From: Bryopsis sp. KO-2023
Lineage: Eukaryota > Chlorophyta > Ulvophyceae > Bryopsidales > Bryopsidaceae
Direction: 5' to 3'
DNA length: 64,000 bases
NCBI GenBank assembly: GCA_030272585.1
Contig: BSYQ01000004.1
Span: forward strand, 7,130,001-7,194,000
Shown: piece after piece, positions 1-10,590 of the stretch
Numbering within the stretch: the first letter of the stretch is position 1
How the letters are laid out: each line of letters begins with the position of its first letter
Translations under genes and position numbers: made by a program
The notes under the pieces: generated by a model
The model's database searches: none
What the model was told of the DNA's origin: nothing
Seen by the model: the letters and a program-made list of their open reading frames with translations, nothing else

Positions 1-1464
1 GGCTGTCCTAAAAACCCATTCGGAGGGTTGGACCTGGCCCACCAGGCCAAGCTTCTCCACTGTGGCTCTGGAGATGCAGCTGTGGCTGGCCCCCGTGTCC
101 ACCACTGCCTCCAATGCCTCCCCCTTTATTTTGATGGTGCATTTTGCTGGGGTGTTCCTGGAGGCCGCTTCTCTCTGAAGTGTGTCCACCTCCAGCATGC
201 CCACCTCCTTGTCTTCCTCCTCCTGGCCAGAGGTTTCCGGTTCAAAGTGGAGGGGTTGGGTTACCCCAGCATCCACTGAAGTCATCAGGTCTGCCTCCCT
301 CCTGATGGCCTCCCTGAGTTCAGGGGAATAAAACATGAATGTTTTAAGAGGGACAGGTAACTCTGTCCTGTCCAGGAATGCCTGAGCATCTATCAAGGCA
401 TGTTTATTCCCCATCCTATATTTGTTCTCCCCTCCAGAGGTCTTCCCCTCTACCATATTCATTTGGGGACCCTGAGACTTGGAGTTCCCTTGGTCTGGGT
501 TGGCCTGTACCACCAAAGGGGTATTGCCTGCTCTGTATTGAAGGCTGTAGGTTACTCCTGTTTTTCTCTTAAGACATCTTCCCCATCTATGACCTGGTAC
601 CCCACAGTGCCAACATTCTCCTAGGTTCAGATCCTTGTTCAGTAAAGGACTATAATAACCCCTGGGTCTTTGGCCTTCATAAGTTTGATTCCTTCCGCCC
701 TTCTTTCCTGAAGCTCCCCCATTGACTTTCTGTCGCCATTCCAGCAGCCTTTCCTCTGGAGCTGGGAGGGCTGTATAGATCTTGTGCATATGTCCCTCCA
801 TAACTTTCTGAACCTTGTTCATCACTTTATTCAGAAGCTTTTCTTCCCTTGAGTCTGTAGTCTGTCCAGTGTTCTTCTCTGTGTCTGAATCTGAATCAGT
901 ACTGTCTGGAGCTTTCCTTTTCTTACTCAGCCCTATTCCCTCAACTGCCTTTGCAGCCGTCACCACTTCCTCAAAGTTCTGATGCTGGAGAGGGGCTATA
1001 GCATCCCTTATCTTCGATGGTATTCCAGCCTGAAAAATGTGACGGAGAAATTCGTCGTTCAAGGCAATCGGAGTGGTGCCGTCAGTACGTGTCGCGGTCT
1101 GAATATCAGTGATATCCTCAGCTAAGCCACGAAGAGCGTCCGCGAAATCTTCGACCGTCTCCGTAGACCGTTGGCGACGCCTTGTTAGCTCGCTCATCAA
1201 ATCATCGGTGGCCCCCAGCCACCTTTTCATAAACTTCTTTTTAAAGTTCTCCCAGGTCATATCTTCTGGGAGAGCAGCCGCCCAGAGGGCTGCACCGTGA
1301 GTGAGGTTCGCCTTCGCTCTGCTCACTTTAGAACGAGCAGGCCAGTTCTGAGCCGTAGCTGTTGCTTCCACGGTCTTGAACCATTCCGCTGCTGGAGGTT
1401 TCTTTCCGTCAAACTTTTCGAGCTTAGGGGCACGATACTTATCGGCAGAGGTTGCTCCAACCAT
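1..1464 (-). CDS. gag-protease region of left A copy (partial)
   Basis: Minus-strand coding region starting at the ATG at 1464 (protein begins MVGATSADKYR) and running off the window edge in the protease region. It matches the gag of the array copies: capsid-like N-terminal part, charged middle, a CCHC zinc knuckle (C-x2-C-x4-H-x4-C, as in CWHCGVPGHRWGRC) and an aspartic protease. Gag would form the particle and bind RNA; protease would process it. This copy has no B insertion. I treat it as a fossil part and make no claim about its state beyond the window. Confidence 0.75.
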   Translation of the reverse strand, partial: MVGATSADKYRAPKLEKFDGKKPPAAEWFKTVEATATAQNWPARSKVSRAKANLTHGAALWAAALPEDMTWENFKKKFMKRWLGATDDLMSELTRRRQRSTETVEDFADALRGLAEDITDIQTATRTDGTTPIALNDEFLRHIFQAGIPSKIRDAIAPLQHQNFEEVVTAAKAVEGIGLSKKRKAPDSTDSDSDTEKNTGQTTDSREEKLLNKVMNKVQKVMEGHMHKIYTALPAPEERLLEWRQKVNGGASGKKGGRNQTYEGQRPRGYYSPLLNKDLNLGECWHCGVPGHRWGRCLKRKTGVTYSLQYRAGNTPLVVQANPDQGNSKSQGPQMNMVEGKTSGGENKYRMGNKHALIDAQAFLDRTELPVPLKTFMFYSPELREAIRREADLMTSVDAGVTQPLHFEPETSGQEEEDKEVGMLEVDTLQREAASRNTPAKCTIKIKGEALEAVVDTGASHSCISRATVEKLGLVGQVQPSEWVFRTA

Positions 1465-1607
1465 TGTTCCTACAATGTTTTACACTTGTGTTAATTTCTG
1501 GAGCGCTTTCTCTTTTACGAGAGGTGATCACCAGAGTAAACAGTGTTGCACAGAACTTTGTTGCAATGTTAGTGGGCCCATATTCCTAACATGTCCGAAG
1601 CTCGCAA

Positions 1608-1620
1608 CGCTCCGAAACCA
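1608..1620 (-). other. Primer-binding site of left A copy
   Basis: TGGTTTCGGAGCG on the minus strand directly after the LTR. The TGG start is what a tRNA 3' CCA end would pair with. Family B carries the identical 13-mer in the same place. Confidence 0.75.
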
Positions 1621-2999
1621 GAAAACGCATTCGGCACAACTACTAATTCTTCATTCGCGCCGCGACTGAAGATAGAGTCGTACTGAACTACCGCAGAGTC
1701 TGTCTACGGCAACGGAGTCGGACTACGCCGACGTTGAATGTCTTATCCAAAAACTTGGTTTCTAAACTGCGACGCACTGAAACTATCGTCACCTAAGAAG
1801 TCGGCTAAGACCAGTCGCGCTAACAATCATCACCATCCGAGAGTCAAAATCTCGATTCCCCATAACAACGAAAAGCCTAAGACCAGGCATCTGAACGCAA
1901 CACGAGTCAAAGTCGACGGAGACACCCGCTAAGAGGGCCTTGCTCCCGAGAGTGAGACAGAAAGTGGAGTCCCCTGGAGGATGGTCGCTAAGAGACCATG
2001 GCCAAAGGGGACTCTGGAAACTGAGCTGGAGAAAGAGAGAAACACAAAAAGCAAACACCAAAAACGAAAGGAGACACTCAGAGGAGAGGTCGGCTCCTCT
2101 GAGTGGAGAAAAACCTCCTAAGAGAAGGGCAGCACCTTCTCTTACTATCCTGACTCCACTCCTATTTCCTCTAGAATCAAAGTTTGATCAGAAACAATCT
2201 TATTTTGAATAAAGACACTTCAGAGACACAAGAATAATAGCAAGAGAATATTTTTACAGAAAGAGAAGGGATGGTGTATCCCATTTCAGAAGTGTACTTC
2301 AGAAAACCTTGGATGATGCTATCTTTGGCCAGAAGTACCTCGTCCGGTCGGGATTCCCGTTTAAGGTAAGTCGCGAAGCTTTCCTTAAGTCCGTCACGAT
2401 AAGAGAGTCCTCCTATAGATAGATGTCCGAAGTAAGAAGTAAACGAGGTATTCACCGAGTTCTGTCTGTCTTTAACCAGAATTCTGTGGGATATTTATAC
2501 TCGCGGCCGGTTCTAGCGCTAGCGCATGTGTGCTGGCCGCGAGTTCGGCGTCACGACAGGGGTCGACTAGCGACCCGACTGCCAGTCGTGCGTATCGCCT
2601 AAGGGATCGTTTTTCGTAGGGAGTTGTATCCGTTTCGCTGGAATCCATAGTGTTTTCGCTGGCTCCTTGTGTTCCCAGCCGCACGTTTCGTAGAAGTCAT
2701 ACCTCGGATGTCATAAAACGACAGTGCCGGCAGTAAGACTCCTAGTACTCTGCGCTAGCCATGGGTTGGCGTGCCAGCTATTCAATATCTTCCAGCGTAT
2801 CAATATACAACTTTTCCTACGTCATCGACCTCGTCAGGAATTGAACCCGACGTACGAACCACCAGGTCTCACATAGAGCAGCGTAAAATACGACTGTTTA
2901 TCAGTGTGAGTTGGCAATTCCATTCTTCCGAATTATCATCGGAATAATCATTACATCTGGTGGCAGTACATCTGCCATGTTCTTTCTAGCTCCGTCACA
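1621..2999 (-). repeat. 5' LTR of left A copy (1,379 bp)
   Basis: Reverse complement of the 3065-4443 LTR, same length. It starts TGTGACGG (read on the minus strand from 2999) and ends directly before the primer-binding site. It carries the same TATA box (2492-2499) and tRNA-like 42-mer (2827-2868) as the other LTRs. Confidence 0.92.
2492..2499 (-). promoter_or_regulatory. TATA box in left A LTR
   Basis: TATAAATA on the minus strand, 500 bases into the LTR, at the position equivalent to 3565 in LTR 1. It is probably the core promoter of the element. Confidence 0.55.
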
Positions 3000-3064
3000 A
3001 ATGACTCTCGCGGACTGAACGTCGCATCTTGGGTGCTGCAACCTCACTTCAAAACGGCGGCGTG
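3000..3064. other. Spacer between two head-to-head A elements
   Basis: 65 bases separating two A 5' LTRs that start outward in opposite directions. No gene is seen. The last five bases, GCGTG (3060-3064), match 43541-43545 after the third LTR and are read as a target-site duplication. The spacer should be part of the original host locus that continues at 43546. Confidence 0.7.
3060..3064. repeat. Target-site duplication GCGTG, left side of A array
   Basis: GCGTG directly precedes TGTGACGG of the first plus-strand LTR. The same five bases follow GTCACA at the far end of the array. Five-base duplications are usual for Ty3-type integrases. Confidence 0.6.
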
Positions 3065-3195
3065 TGTGACGGAGCTAGAAAGAACATGGCAGATGTACTG
3101 CCACCAGATGTAATGATTATTCCGATGATAATTCGGAAGAATGGAATTGCCAACTCACACTGATAAACAGTCGTATTTTACGCTGCTCTATGTGA

Positions 3196-3237
3196 GACCT
3201 GGTGGTTCGTACGTCGGGTTCAATTCCTGACGAGGTC
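3196..3237 (+). other. tRNA-top-half-like 42-mer in A LTR 1
   Basis: GACCTGG (3196-3202) can pair at six of seven positions with CGAGGTC (3231-3237). Between them are an 11-base connector and a T-arm: stem TCGGG/CCTGA around loop TTCAATT. The T-arm also forms a Pol III B-box-like sequence. D-arm and anticodon arm are absent, so it cannot be a decoding tRNA. It may be a relic of tRNA or an RNA signal. Copies lie at 21949-21990, 42282-42323 and inverted at 2827-2868. Confidence 0.5.
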
Positions 3238-3564
3238 GATGACGTAGGAAAAGTTGTATATTGATACGCTGGAAGATATCGAATAGCTGGCACGCCAACC
3301 CATGGCTAGCGCAGAGTACTAGGAGTCTTACTGCCGGCACTGTCGTTTTATGACATCCGAGGTATGACTTCTACGAAACGTGCGGCTAGGAACACAAGGA
3401 GCCAGCGAAAACACTATGGATTCCAGCGAAACGGATACAACTCCCTACGAAAAACGATCTCTTAGGCGATACGCACGACTGGCAGTCGGGTCGCTAGTCG
3501 ACCCCTGTCGTGACGCCGAACTCGCGGCTAGCACACATGCGCTAGCGCTAGAACCGGCCGCGAG

Positions 3565-3572
3565 TATAAATA
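3565..3572 (+). promoter_or_regulatory. TATA box in A LTR 1
   Basis: TATAAATA 500 bases into the LTR, conserved in all four LTR copies (also 22318-22325 and 42651-42658). Likely core promoter for the element's genomic RNA. Confidence 0.55.
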
Positions 3573-4443
3573 TCCCACAGAATTCTGGTTAAGAACAGAC
3601 AGAACTCGGTGAATACCTCGTTTACTTCTTACTTCGGACATCTATCTATAGGAGGACTCTCTTATCGTGACGGACTTAAGGAAAGCTTCGCGACTTACCT
3701 TAAACGGGAATCCCGACCGGACGAGGTACTTCTGGCCAAAGATAGCATCATCCAAGGTTTTCTGAAGTACACTTCTGAAATGGGATACACCATCCCTTCT
3801 CTTTCTGTAAAAATATTCTCTTGCCATTATTCTTGTGTCTCTGAAGTGTCTTTATTCAAAATAAGATTGTTTCTGATCAAACTTTGATTCTAGAGGAAAT
3901 AGGAGTGGAGTCAGAATAGTAAGAGAAGGTGCTGCCCTTCTCTTAGGAGGTTTTTCTCCACTCAGAGGAGCCGACCTCTCCTCTGAGTGTCTCCTTTCGT
4001 TTTTGGTGTTTGCTTTTTGTGTTTCTCTCTTTCTCCAGCTCAGTTTCCAGAGTCCCCTTTGGCCATGGTCTCTTAGCGACCATCCTCCAGGGGACTCCAC
4101 TTTCTGTCTCACTCTCGGGAGCAAGGCCCTCTTAGCGGGTGTCTCCGTCGACTTTGACTCATGTTGCGTTCAGATGCCTGGTCTTAGGCTTTTCGATGTT
4201 ATGGGGAATCGAGACTGTGACTCTCGTATGGTGATGATTGTTAGAGCGACTGGTCTTAGCCGACTTCTTAGGTGACGATAGTTTCAGTGCGTCGCAGTTT
4301 AGATACCAAGTTTTTGGATAAGACATTCAACGTCGGCGTAGTCCGACTCCGTTGCCGTAGACAGACTCTGCGGTAGTTCAGTACGACTCTACCTTCAGTC
4401 GCGGCGCGAATGAAGAATTAGTAGTTGTGCCGAATGCGTTTTC

Positions 4444-4456
4444 TGGTTTCGGAGCG
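4444..4456 (+). other. Primer-binding site, A body 1
   Basis: TGGTTTCGGAGCG directly after the LTR, identical to the B element's site. The priming tRNA should end in CGCTCCGAAACCA. Its identity is not decidable from this window. Confidence 0.75.
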
Positions 4457-4599
4457 TTGCGAGCTTCGGACATGTTAGGAATATGGGCCCACTAACATTA
4501 CAACACAAGTTCTGTGCAACACTGTTTACTCTGGTGATCACCTCTCGAAAAGAGAAAGCGCTCCAGAAATTAACACAAGTGTAACACACTGTAGGAACA

Positions 4600-4790
4600 A
4601 TGGTTGGAGCAACCTCTGCCGATAAGTATCGTGCCCCTAAGCTCGAAAAGTTTGACGGAAAGAAACCTCCAGCAGCGGAATGGTTCAAGACCGTGGAAGC
4701 AACAGCTACGGCTCAGAACTGGCCTGCTCGTTCTAAAGTGAGCAGAGCGAAAGCGAACCTCACTCACGGTGCAGCCCTCTGGGCGGCTGC
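4600..4790 (+). CDS. A body 1 gag, N-terminal part
   Basis: Starts at ATG 4600, about 140 bases after the primer-binding site, with protein start MVGATSADKYR. It continues to 4790, where the B element enters. The same start is seen in the left A copy and in body 2, which supports this ATG. This is the first part of the capsid-like gag; the remaining part lies beyond B from 12713. I treat it as a fossil part interrupted by one insertion. Confidence 0.75.
4786..4790. repeat. Target-site duplication GCTGC of B1 (left)
   Basis: GCTGC precedes TGAAACGG at 4791 and is repeated at 12713-12717 after CCGTTTCA. The left A copy shows a single GCTGC there, as expected for an unoccupied site. Confidence 0.9.
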
Positions 4791-5349
4791 TGAAACGGAT
4801 TTGTTTCCTGAGGCTGAATACTTCCAGCCGCCACTTAACCCGTTCTTCACACACGTTGGGAGACGACCAGAAGTTCTATAAGAAAGGTCTGAGACACGAG
4901 AGTATACAACTGAATCTTATTTCAACAAGCTTGTTCTTTACAACGATCCCCAGCCTTTTATACTCTCAGCCCAGAGCTTCTAGAAAACTCCCAGCCCATC
5001 TCCTAACCTTACAAATACTAGCTATCATCTAGCTCTCCTCAAAACGTCTCTATCATTTCTCAGCTCAGCCCTTCTAGCCAGAGCTCCGACTAACCCTTTA
5101 TAACCCTTGATAACCTCTAGACTGAGGACCCAGACTGAAGCTCCTTCCAGTCTGACTCCCAAACTCTCAGCCATCTGAGACCTGACACTGAATATACTGA
5201 ACCTGGTTCGAACTCTTTTCACTACGTTTCAGCCTCTCATTGAGCATCACGTAACTACCCCATTCCAGTCAGTCCGCGACTACCTGGAACTCTCAGACTG
5301 TAACCTCTGTTTTCCGCCTAGATCTTCGCCTACTAAGTCAGCCGTTTCA
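4791..5349 (-). repeat. 3' LTR of B1
   Basis: 559 bp, TGAAACGG...CCGTTTCA with 8-base inverted ends. Its partner is 12154-12712, with a single visible base difference. Confidence 0.93.
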
Positions 5350-5362
5350 CTCCTCCCCCCTT
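5350..5362 (-). other. Polypurine tract of B1
   Basis: AAGGGGGGAGGAG on the minus strand, abutting the TGAAACGG start of the 3' LTR. This is the expected plus-strand primer site. Confidence 0.8.
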
Positions 5363-5860
5363 AGAGAGAGATCGCTGACCCAGCGATGTTCTGTACACTA
5401 AGATCGTATTGCACGTCTCACCAGAACTGCCAAGTTAACTAACTCGCTTATTCTGAGAATACCTCTGATATAGCTGTAAGCAATATTCTCCGACGTTTTC
5501 CGTAACAACTTCCCGATTGCGACTTGAGCTGAATGTTGGTTTCTGCTTATGGTTACTACTGCCGCTGTGACATCCCATCCCAGCCCGTTCACACATAAAC
5601 CCAACCCTGTTCAATAGACTTCACAGCCCATACTGGAAATCACACAGTTTCAGCTTCAGTCAAACTGTAATTTTCATAAGTGTTTCTACACACCCAGCAT
5701 GTTAATTGTTTTCCAGAAATTCCCTTTTACCCTCACTTGATCCATTCACTGTTCTTTTCTTTTTCTTCCACAAACAAAATAAAATTCAAACACCCAAATA
5801 CCAATAAAAAAATCATATTTCACTCTTGATCCTATATTTTTTCTATATATTCAACTCAAC
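5363..5860 (-). other. B1 3' untranslated stretch
   Basis: About 500 bases between the last B frame and the purine tract. It is AT-rich toward the coding side and I see no gene in it. Confidence 0.6.
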
Positions 5861-6874
5861 TCAGGCTTTTCTGAGTTTCACATTTCTGGATCCCCCTGAA
5901 CTTCCAGGAGGTTTCCTTTTCTTTCCTTCGGGTCCACTGTCTCCGCCTGGCTCATTGACGACCCAATCCCCATCGTAATCCGTTGGTTCTGCCTCGTCTT
6001 CGGCTGCCTCGAATTTTCTCAGGGGACCCACGGTCCGCTTGGCCTTCAGATACACTCCCCGAGTATAATCCGAACCCAGCTTGAAGCCTAAGGCGCAGAG
6101 TTTACAGGTTTCCGAGTGTATCCCCATTGGTGGCCCTGTTTCAGCTGGTACCCACATTCTCCGCCAGTCTCGTTTTTCCTCATCGACTTCCAGACTGATA
6201 CTCAGCCACACGCGATCCCGACACCCGATATTCGAGCACACCCAGTGCCGTTGGCAGTCTTCTCCGGTCGGCTGACAGTTGCTGCTCGGGGTGCGACAAA
6301 ACACGCAAGTGTGTTTTTCCCCCTCTTCGTGCTTCACTTCTCCGCTTGGTTTTCCCGACATGGCCTCCACCATACTCTTCAACAAATCTACCTGGCCCTT
6401 GAGCTGCTGGTTCCGCATTTGCTCCTCCCGCAGCTTGTCTTCGACCCCGTCGAGCTTGTGGCGCATTTCCTCATCTGCCCCCTCCATCAGCAGCTTTTCC
6501 GCCTCTCTTTTCGCCGCATCCGCTGAAGTCTCCGCCATCGCCAATTTTACGCTGAGGTCCTCATTTTCCGCCAAATATTTCGCCCTGTCGTCGAGCAACC
6601 GGGTGCGTTCAGCCTCCCAGCTATCTCTTTCCGCCTGAAACCCCCCCTCTTTTTCCAACTCGGCAATCTTTTCCTCCAACCTCTCCTTCTCTTCTCCCCA
6701 TTCCTGTTGGTCTCTTTCCTGGATTTTTTCCATCCTTTCTTCCTCTGCCATAAACTGTTCCAGCATCCCTTGCAGCCTTTCCACCACTCCTGTCACCTTC
6801 CCAGCGTTAGCTTTGATCTCCTCCAAAAGTCCCTGGGCTCCTGCCTTGAATTCCACCATTTTTCTTTTCCACAA
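5861..6874 (-). CDS. B1 accessory protein: coiled coil plus Cys/His zinc domain
   Basis: 337-aa frame downstream of pol. Residues ~5-175 are charged, Glu/Lys-rich and heptad-like (coiled coil). Residues 190-260 hold C190-x2-C193, C207-x2-H210-x2-C213-x4-C218 and C257-x2-C260, with GCRDRVW after the third group. The tail is basic (GKKRKPP). The same Cys/His pattern, the GCRDR-x-W string and a later W-V-x-N-E string occur in the 439-aa 3' frame of family A, although A and B are otherwise distinct. The position resembles env-like frames, but I see no signal peptide or membrane span, so an envelope is unlikely. A nucleic-acid or chromatin-binding accessory role is inference. Family not recognised. 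Confidence 0.7.
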   Translation of the reverse strand: MWKRKMVEFKAGAQGLLEEIKANAGKVTGVVERLQGMLEQFMAEEERMEKIQERDQQEWGEEKERLEEKIAELEKEGGFQAERDSWEAERTRLLDDRAKYLAENEDLSVKLAMAETSADAAKREAEKLLMEGADEEMRHKLDGVEDKLREEQMRNQQLKGQVDLLKSMVEAMSGKPSGEVKHEEGEKHTCVFCRTPSSNCQPTGEDCQRHWVCSNIGCRDRVWLSISLEVDEEKRDWRRMWVPAETGPPMGIHSETCKLCALGFKLGSDYTRGVYLKAKRTVGPLRKFEAAEDEAEPTDYDGDWVVNEPGGDSGPEGKKRKPPGSSGGSRNVKLRKA

Positions 6875-6972
6875 AAAGTCGTCCCGAAACGTCCTCTGTC
6901 CTTTGTCTTGCGTTCGTCCTGTTCTTGCGCTCCGTTTGCTCTGTACACTCTCAAACTCGAAAAAAACCAGAA

Positions 6973-9900
6973 CTAGTCCATGGGAGACTTTTGACGTAAA
7001 TACTCCTGCAGCACTTGCTGCGCATTACCCAAGTGATGGGACGGGAGCCACTGGTCCTCTTCCGATCCGTATCCTTCCCAGGAAACCAAGTACTCTGTCA
7101 CATTCTTCTTTTTCCGCCGTTTGGTTCGATGTGTCTTGATCTTTTCAACGATATATTCCTCGACTCCTTCCAGCACCACTGGATCTGGAGGTGGAGAAAT
7201 AGCCCTGGCTGGAAACTCCTCCGATCCATCTTCAAAAGCTTTTAGTTTGGAAACATGAAAAACATCATGTATTTTCCAGTGATTAGGAAGTTCCAACCTG
7301 TAAGTTACTGATGTCACAATATCAATAATTCTAAAAGGTCCACAAAACTTAGATACCAACTTCCGGCCCATCATTGGCGGTAAAGGTAAATCAGCTGTCG
7401 ATAAAAAGACATACTGATTTAATGCAAAACTTGCATCCCTCCGCCCTCGGTTTGCGACAGCCCTCTGTCGCTGTTGGCTTTTCAAAATCGCTTTCCGAGC
7501 CAGCTGTAAACTTTTAGCCCAAACTGTCCACCATTCATCTGAAACTGGACCTGAGTCTAACAAATCCTGAGGAGATCTGGGATGTTGCCCATAAACCAAA
7601 TAAAAAGGTGTAAAACCTGTAGAGGAGTGAACGGATGAGTTATAAGCAAACTCAGCCGCCACTAATTTAGTGTCCCAATCACCTCCTATGGTTGAAATAT
7701 AAATTCGCAACATATCTCCGACTACTCGATTTGCCCTTTCAGTCATTCCATCAGTTTCAGGGTGATATCCAGAGGACATAGCTAAACGAGTCCCCGCTAA
7801 TTCCCACAGTTTTCGCCAAAACTGGCCTGTAAAACGAGTATCTCGATCGGAAATAATAGCCTCTGGCAACCCATGATGTCTGAAAATTGTATCAAAGAAA
7901 ATTTCAGCTACCCCACTAGCTGTAACTGCAGTAGTGGTGGCTACCAAGTGGATCATTCGACTAAAACGGTCGACCATAACCACTAAATAATCATGACCCT
8001 TTTGTGTCATAGGTAAAGGTCCCACAAAATCTAAACAAACTTCTTTCCAGCGTTCGTCTGGAACTGGAATTGGCTGATATAACCCCAATGGTTTTTGAGT
8101 GCTAGACTTGTTTTTCTGACAACCAACACAAGTCCTAACATATCGTTCGACATCCTCAGTGCATTTAGGCCAATAATATCTCTTTCGAACATTTGCGACA
8201 GTCTTGTGTCGCCCAAAATGTCCAGCCTGATCGTGACATTCAGCCAACACTGTTTGTCTAATTTCTTTGTCCTTTGGAATATACCAAAACCATTTGTCTT
8301 TCAGACTATACCACAATTTTGTGCCATCCCACCTATAACGCGGATCTTTTTCACCAGCTTCCCAATTAGCAATGACTTCTTTGCAATGTTCATCCTCTTG
8401 ATATGCAAGTCTAACCTGTTCCTGAAAAATTACGCCTGCTCGGACTTTTGCCACAGCGTTTAATTCCATTTCCGACCTTCGACTTAATGCATCTGCAACT
8501 GTATTTTCTTTCCCAGGTTTGTATTTAATCTCAAAATCAAATTCCTGTAAAGTTTCCATCCACCTAGCCTGTCTACTGGATAATTTAGGCTGCGTCTGAA
8601 TATATTTCAGCGGAGCGTGGTCCGTGTGAACCACAAATTTCCTCGCCCCCAAATAATGTCGCCAAGTTTTCAAACAATAGACTATCGCATACAGCTCTTT
8701 TTCGTGCGTCGGATAATTCCTTTCAGCTGAATTCAATTTCCGACTTTCAAACGCGGCTGGTTGTTGCCCCTGACCTTGATCTTGCGTCAAAACTCCTCCA
8801 ATAGCAAAATCCGATGCGTCTGTAGTTACTTCAAAACTCAACTCCGGATCTGGAATTATTAACACAGGTGCCTCCTGCATGCTCTTCTTTAGCGTCTGAA
8901 ACGCTTTCTCCTGACTTTCAGTCCACTGCCATTTAACTTCCTTCCTTGTTAGTTCATGTAACGGCGTTGCAATCCCAGAGTATCCCTTAATAAATTTCCG
9001 ATAATAATTCGCTAAACCCAAAAACGACCTAATATCCCGAACTGTCTGAGGTTGTGCCCACTCCTTAATGGCTAAAACTTTCTTAGGTACCACGGAGAGT
9101 CCCTCTCTTCCGACTATGTGTCCCAAAAATTCGACTTCTGTCATCCCCAAATCACATTTGTCCGGTGAAACGTAAAGTTTGTGTTTTTCGAGTAGCTGAA
9201 ACACTTGTCTAAGATGTTCCTTGTGCTCTTCCCAGTTCCGACTGTAAACTAAGATATCATCGAGATAAACTATAACAAACTTATCCAGATGTGGTCGAAA
9301 AACATCGTTCATCACATTCATAAAAGTTGCTGGTGCATTTGTCAAACCCATTGGCATAACTGTGTATTCGTAAGATCCATATCTAGTTCGAAAAGCAGTT
9401 TTCGCCCAATCCTTTTTTGCCATCCTGACTTGATAATATCCCGAACACAAATCTATTTTCGAGAAGTACTTTGCGCCATGAAGCTGATCTATCAGTTCAT
9501 CTATTCTCGGAATCGGATAAGCATTTTTCACCGTCACCTTATTCAATGCCCGATAATCTACGCACATACGTAGTTTCCCATTCTTCTTCGGTACAAAAAT
9601 TACCGGTGCTCCCCAAGGTGATCTACTCGGTCGAATAAACCCTTTTTCCGACATGGCTGCAATCTGAGTTTTCAGTTCTGCCATTTCCTTGATGCCTAGT
9701 CGATAAGGTGCTTTACTTTGTGGAACCGTGCCTGGTTCCAACTGGATCGTGTGTTCGATACCTCTGGAAGGGGGTATCTCACTGGGTAACTCTTCCACAA
9801 AAGTGTTAGGGAATTCCTGTCTGATTTCTGCTGTAAGTTCAGCTTGTCTGGAAACATTTTGTTCAGAGTCAGTTCTGTTCAAACATGTTTCAAACACCAT

Positions 9901-10590
9901 CAGCACACACTGTTCCTCTTCCTCCTCTCCGGGGTTTGCCGGAGGAATCAAATGTTCTTTCAGCCCATCTGAAACCACTACCTCATTCGTTCGAAAATCA
10001 ACCCGGGGATTATGCTTAGCCAGCCAAGTCTTTCCCAATATAGCATCATACTTAGCAAGAGACATTTCATGAAAAATCTCCCTACTAGCAAAATCTCCAA
10101 ATCTGAGAGTAGCCCTGATCTTTCCTTTAGATTCTAAGGTACTTCCCCCAGCCAGGCTAACTTTTTCTTCTTGTTCTTCTAATTCCAGTTTATTTTTCTC
10201 GCAAAATTTTCGAGCCAAAAAGCAATCAGTTGCTCCACAGTCTATTAATATCTCAGCTGCAAAACCTGAGATTTCCCCTTTCACAGTAATCAGTTGTCTA
10301 GTTCGGTTATCAGTTTCAGCCACTGCTAGAAATCCGAACTTAGTCATGTCTAAATCTGTCCCATCAAATGAATGGACTTCTAGGTTATCTTGGTTATCAG
10401 GTCTAGTCGGTTCCTTGGACGTTTCTTCCAACGAAAAATCCCTCGAACTCCTAGAATTCCTCGAACTCCTAGAATTCCTCGAACTCGCAGGCTTCCCCTT
10501 AACTTCACACCCTGCGAGTTTACCTAACATACTCATTTTCGCGAGGGGCAGTCTCGAGCGTAATGCCCTCGACGCCCACACTTGTAACAC
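6973..10590 (-). CDS. pol: B1 pol: protease, RT, RNase H, integrase, chromodomain
   Basis: 1,205-aa frame. Aspartic-protease-like segment around residue 117; reverse transcriptase with YLDD at 442-445 and the usual [19 protein letters not shown] block; RNase H from about 585 ([12 protein letters not shown]); zinc-binding HHCC head of integrase near 770-815; DDE integrase core through about 970 ([17 protein letters not shown]); a [15 protein letters not shown] region; and a C-terminal chromodomain (about 1150-1200, [17 protein letters not shown]). It overlaps the end of gag by 58 bases in another frame, the usual Ty3 arrangement where recoding links gag to pol. The chromodomain is known to steer integration toward marked chromatin. 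Confidence 0.95.
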   Translation of the reverse strand: MLQVWASRALRSRLPLAKMSMLGKLAGCEVKGKPASSRNSRSSRNSRSSRDFSLEETSKEPTRPDNQDNLEVHSFDGTDLDMTKFGFLAVAETDNRTRQLITVKGEISGFAAEILIDCGATDCFLARKFCEKNKLELEEQEEKVSLAGGSTLESKGKIRATLRFGDFASREIFHEMSLAKYDAILGKTWLAKHNPRVDFRTNEVVVSDGLKEHLIPPANPGEEEEEQCVLMVFETCLNRTDSEQNVSRQAELTAEIRQEFPNTFVEELPSEIPPSRGIEHTIQLEPGTVPQSKAPYRLGIKEMAELKTQIAAMSEKGFIRPSRSPWGAPVIFVPKKNGKLRMCVDYRALNKVTVKNAYPIPRIDELIDQLHGAKYFSKIDLCSGYYQVRMAKKDWAKTAFRTRYGSYEYTVMPMGLTNAPATFMNVMNDVFRPHLDKFVIVYLDDILVYSRNWEEHKEHLRQVFQLLEKHKLYVSPDKCDLGMTEVEFLGHIVGREGLSVVPKKVLAIKEWAQPQTVRDIRSFLGLANYYRKFIKGYSGIATPLHELTRKEVKWQWTESQEKAFQTLKKSMQEAPVLIIPDPELSFEVTTDASDFAIGGVLTQDQGQGQQPAAFESRKLNSAERNYPTHEKELYAIVYCLKTWRHYLGARKFVVHTDHAPLKYIQTQPKLSSRQARWMETLQEFDFEIKYKPGKENTVADALSRRSEMELNAVAKVRAGVIFQEQVRLAYQEDEHCKEVIANWEAGEKDPRYRWDGTKLWYSLKDKWFWYIPKDKEIRQTVLAECHDQAGHFGRHKTVANVRKRYYWPKCTEDVERYVRTCVGCQKNKSSTQKPLGLYQPIPVPDERWKEVCLDFVGPLPMTQKGHDYLVVMVDRFSRMIHLVATTTAVTASGVAEIFFDTIFRHHGLPEAIISDRDTRFTGQFWRKLWELAGTRLAMSSGYHPETDGMTERANRVVGDMLRIYISTIGGDWDTKLVAAEFAYNSSVHSSTGFTPFYLVYGQHPRSPQDLLDSGPVSDEWWTVWAKSLQLARKAILKSQQRQRAVANRGRRDASFALNQYVFLSTADLPLPPMMGRKLVSKFCGPFRIIDIVTSVTYRLELPNHWKIHDVFHVSKLKAFEDGSEEFPARAISPPPDPVVLEGVEEYIVEKIKTHRTKRRKKKNVTEYLVSWEGYGSEEDQWLPSHHLGNAQQVLQEYLRQKSPMD

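Larger units (their letters stand above)
1..2999 (-). mobile_element. Family A Ty3/gypsy-like LTR element, left copy (5' part only)
   Basis: Minus-strand copy of family A, seen from its 5' LTR (1621-2999) through the primer-binding site and gag into the protease region, where the window ends. It mirrors 3065 onward but lacks the nested B element and differs from the array copies at several positions, so it is an independent insertion and not a folded-back duplicate. The remainder lies outside the window, so I cannot say whether it is whole. Confidence 0.9.
3065..4443 (+). repeat. A LTR 1 (5' LTR of body 1)
   Basis: 1,379 bp, TGTGACGG start, followed at once by the primer-binding site TGGTTTCGGAGCG. 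It is repeated at 21818-23196 and 42151-43529 and inverted at 1621-2999. A TATAAATA box lies at 3565-3572 and a tRNA-like 42-mer at 3196-3237. Confidence 0.93.

Noticed and set aside
3380-3887. Small LTR frames of 70-92 aa present in every LTR copy.
   Set aside because: Repetition follows from LTR duplication; some lack a proper ATG, and the region carries the promoter, so coding is unlikely.
6081-6976. Plus-strand frames (64-136 aa) opposite B genes, and similar ones opposite A genes.
   Set aside because: Shadows of well-supported retroelement genes on the other strand, without domains.
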